Under the pieces are notes generated by a model. It did no database searches and had not been told where the DNA came from. It saw nothing but the letters and a program-made list of their open reading frames with translations. The position numbers and the translations under genes are program-made. Shown in pieces: positions 6,343-8,100 of a stretch of 8,100 bases of DNA (positions are counted from its first letter, which is position 1; every line of letters starts with the position of its first letter). Source of the stretch: Deltaproteobacteria bacterium (GTDB lineage Bacteria; Desulfobacterota; GWC2-55-46; S146-70); contig WGFD01000252.1 of assembly GCA_015492395.1 (NCBI GenBank), positions 1 to 8,100 of the forward strand, written 5' to 3'.

Positions 6343-7734
6343 CTAGAGATTCCCCAACTCAGTCTCGACAGCGTAAGTGACATCCACCGCTCGCACCCAC
6401 TTCTCTACAACCCCCGTGGTATCTATAACGCTCAGTTTATTGAAGAGGAATTCGAACCTTCCCTCCAGTTCCCCCCTTATATGGTCCTTTACATCACCAG
6501 GGAGCTCCCACATACGCCGCTTGAAGGGACCGAACCCCTTCTTCCTGGTCTTGTATATGAACTGCTCCTCGGTCTGCCCCTCTTTTCTTTCAGCGGCAAA
6601 GTTCTTATGGAGGTAGTCGTATATCTCGCTCCTCAGCCCTTCCGGGAAGTATGAACTGTCATATATCATATTCTGGAACCCGGTTGCCAGATGGACCTCA
6701 GCCGCCTCCTTCTTTACGAACATATCGAAGGCGTCATCTGGGAGCGTGGATGCACCATGCTGCACAACCCCCGCAAGACCGTAAGACTCCCTCGCAACCC
6801 TGGAAAGCCTCTCTATGGTATCGAAGTCGACCTTCACCTTCGCGATAGTACCATCCGGGAGTACAACCCCGCCGTGGCTGGTACCGGTTTGAACGCTGAT
6901 CTTGCTGATCCCCTTTAAGCCGGCCCTTAACCTCCCGAGGTAGCCGTCCATAAAGGCCCTCAGTTCCTCTTCGGTGGAGTTTTTTCCTCCCACCTCTCCG
7001 ATCTCACCCCCGACGGAGACTGTAATACCGTCTCTCTCCAATCCCCTTATAAACTCCGTCAACTCAGCCGTGATCTCGAAGTTAGGTCTCTGCTGCTCCT
7101 GGATAGCCGTCTTCTCAAGATCCACCAGCGTAGAAGCATCTATATCTATATTCAAGAATCCAGCAGCCACGGCGCTCCTGATCAGCGCCTTAAGTCCCGC
7201 TATCTCCTTAGCCTTGTCCCCCCTGTAGTTCTTGGCATTAACCTGAAAATGATCGCCCTGTATGAAAACAGGCCCCCCGTAACCTTCCTTAATCGCCGCA
7301 GCAAGCACAACGGACGCATACTCCGAAGGACTCTGGCCGGTATATGATATCTCACTCTTAGCTATCTCAAAGATAAACGCACCAACCCTGTTCTTGATAG
7401 CAGCCCTGAAGATGGCCCTGGCCGTCTCGTATGTCAACCCCCTTATGTTGATAGCGGGCACAACAAAACCCTTTACATCCCCCCTGCCCATCGCATCGTA
7501 CAATCCCTGTATAGAGGCCGACCTGATACCGAGGGACTGAGCAGCCGCCTTTATCAGCCACCTGGATTCGGCCTTGACATCCTTCGACTCATTGAATACC
7601 GCATTCCATACCAGATCGTCGAGGTTTTCCCTCCTCAAAACCTCTCCATCGACGATACTTACAGTATCGTCCTCCTTTGCTACACTATCCTTCACATGGT
7701 CGTAAAGTTCACCTGTATCATTGAACATCGCCAT
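6343..7734 (-). CDS. Class II (zinc-dependent) fructose-bisphosphate aldolase family protein, long form
   Basis: 463 residues. Class II aldolases reversibly join dihydroxyacetone phosphate to an aldehyde, glyceraldehyde 3-phosphate in glycolysis and gluconeogenesis. Visible motifs: FVVPAINIRG near 90-99 (family VPAFN region), QGDH (159-162) with Asp161 as likely catalytic acid and His162 as zinc ligand, NIDIDAS (195-201), GGEIGEVGG (242-250), GTSHGG (284-289, His287) and QHGAST (325-330, His326). All metal ligands appear present. The protein is about 100 residues longer than the E. coli enzyme, with an N-terminal extension of about 85 residues and a C-terminal one after about 370. Exact sugar specificity (fructose versus tagatose bisphosphate) cannot be told from sequence. 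The start ATG has AGGAGG 9 nt upstream (7744-7749). It converges on the Hsp70-like gene with 30 bp between stops and no clear terminator hairpin between them. Confidence 0.88.
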   Translation of the reverse strand: MAMFNDTGELYDHVKDSVAKEDDTVSIVDGEVLRRENLDDLVWNAVFNESKDVKAESRWLIKAAAQSLGIRSASIQGLYDAMGRGDVKGFVVPAINIRGLTYETARAIFRAAIKNRVGAFIFEIAKSEISYTGQSPSEYASVVLAAAIKEGYGGPVFIQGDHFQVNAKNYRGDKAKEIAGLKALIRSAVAAGFLNIDIDASTLVDLEKTAIQEQQRPNFEITAELTEFIRGLERDGITVSVGGEIGEVGGKNSTEEELRAFMDGYLGRLRAGLKGISKISVQTGTSHGGVVLPDGTIAKVKVDFDTIERLSRVARESYGLAGVVQHGASTLPDDAFDMFVKKEAAEVHLATGFQNMIYDSSYFPEGLRSEIYDYLHKNFAAERKEGQTEEQFIYKTRKKGFGPFKRRMWELPGDVKDHIRGELEGRFEFLFNKLSVIDTTGVVEKWVRAVDVTYAVETELGNL

Positions 7735-7768
7735 AGCACATGACCTCCTCTTGGAATTGTACCTAACC

Positions 7769-7797
7769 TTATTAACATACTATGCCTTCCTCATCAA
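7769..7797 (-). promoter_or_regulatory. Possible weak promoter of the aldolase gene
   Basis: On the minus strand TTGATG (7792-7797) and TAATAA (7769-7774) are 17 bp apart, upstream of the ribosome site. The -10 matches consensus at only half its positions, so this is tentative. No better pair was seen in the 7735-7912 divergent region. Confidence 0.3.
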
Positions 7798-7835
7798 ATG
7801 GAAATTACTATTGACAGACGATCAGTCTTCAATTA

Positions 7836-7849
7836 TTGATATAGATCAT
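7836..7849 (+). promoter_or_regulatory. FNR/DNR-type binding site upstream of the DUF2249 gene
   Basis: TTGAT-ATAG-ATCAT matches the FNR/DNR consensus TTGAT-N4-ATCAA at nine of ten fixed bases. Its centre is about 42 bp upstream of the start predicted from the -10 element at 7873-7878, the spacing of class II activator sites. This suggests activation under low oxygen or by nitric oxide, depending on which family member binds. Confidence 0.6.
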
Positions 7850-7872
7850 ATCTTTTGAAAGTTTACTGCTGG

Positions 7873-7878
7873 TATTAT
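7873..7878 (+). promoter_or_regulatory. -10 element of the DUF2249 gene promoter
   Basis: TATTAT (five of six consensus bases) lies about 35 bp before the gene's ATG, predicting a start near 7884-7885 and a leader of about 28 nt. No good -35 hexamer sits 17 bp upstream, as expected for an activator-dependent promoter. A separate TTGACA at 7811-7816 with TATTGA at 7834-7839 could be a second promoter that overlaps the FNR-type box. Confidence 0.5.
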
Positions 7879-7912
7879 ATTGATGGTATAAAAGATTATA
7901 CAGGAGGATAGT

Positions 7913-8100
7913 ATGGACACAGACAAGACAACCACGCTCGACTTGAGGAATATACTGCCGTTCGAGAGGCACCCGAAGATCTTCAACACCTGGGAGGGTT
8001 TAAAAGCCGGTGAGACACTGCGGATCATCAACGATCACGACCCAAAACCGTTATACTACCAGTTTGAGGGCGAGTACAAGGGTGCTTACAACTGGGACTA
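7913..8100 (+). CDS. DUF2249 domain protein (5' part, cut by window end)
   Basis: The first 62 residues are visible. The N-terminal pattern LDLRNILPFERHPKIFNTW, then a GLKAGETLRI stretch and NDHDPKPLYYQF, is typical of DUF2249: a short leucine-rich strand, an 'ERH--IF' helix and a conserved DHDP-PL motif. DUF2249 proteins are small, soluble, of unsettled function, and often found near anaerobic respiration or nitric-oxide-response genes. The start has AGGAGG at 7902-7907, 5 nt before the ATG. It is divergent from the aldolase gene and has its own FNR-box promoter, which fits oxygen- or NO-linked control. No cysteine or histidine-rich metal site is seen beyond the family motifs. The rest of the protein is outside the window. 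Confidence 0.85.
   Translation, partial: MDTDKTTTLDLRNILPFERHPKIFNTWEGLKAGETLRIINDHDPKPLYYQFEGEYKGAYNWD

Noticed and set aside
6377..7228. Plus-strand open frames opposite the aldolase gene
   Set aside because: The minus-strand aldolase has intact catalytic motifs throughout; the plus frames show no family pattern.

Overview
The window is a bacterial chromosome segment of medium GC. Its coding DNA uses AGG (Arg) and ATA (Ile) heavily, the intergenic DNA is AT-rich, and Shine-Dalgarno sites are strong. This style, together with a long-form class II aldolase and a DUF2249 protein behind an FNR-type box, suggests an anaerobic, deep-branching lineage such as Nitrospirota or a relative (Brocadiales-type planctomycetes are an alternative). 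That placement is inference; no RNA gene or taxonomic marker is present. I saw no mobile element, tRNA, rRNA or CRISPR array.

Bases 1-94 may hold the tail of an upstream gene. After a promoter-rich stretch (about 101-155) comes a five-gene, same-strand unit from 181 to 6312: (1) a soluble Ycf46-type AAA+ ATPase fused to an FtsH-type M41 zinc peptidase; (2) a DUF1257/Ycf35-like small protein; (3) a 59-residue DUF2997-like protein; (4) an NrdG-like radical SAM protein; (5) a 926-residue protein joining about eight 41-residue helical repeats to an Hsp70-like ATPase. The spacings (13 bp, 79 bp, 26 bp, then a 4-bp ATGA overlap) support one transcript.

Convergent to this unit, with only 30 bp between stop codons, lies a class II fructose-bisphosphate aldolase-family gene on the minus strand (6343-7734). 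A 178-bp divergent intergenic region (7735-7912) separates it from a plus-strand DUF2249 gene cut by the window end. That region holds a near-consensus FNR/DNR box placed as in a class II anaerobic promoter.

The five-gene unit is the striking part. It joins an unfoldase-protease, an Hsp70-type ATPase with a repeat scaffold, a radical SAM enzyme and two small proteins related to a cyanobacterial/plastid Ycf35 context. The composition suggests a dedicated protein-modification and quality-control or maturation system. No function has been assigned here beyond the domain level, and the substrate is unknown.
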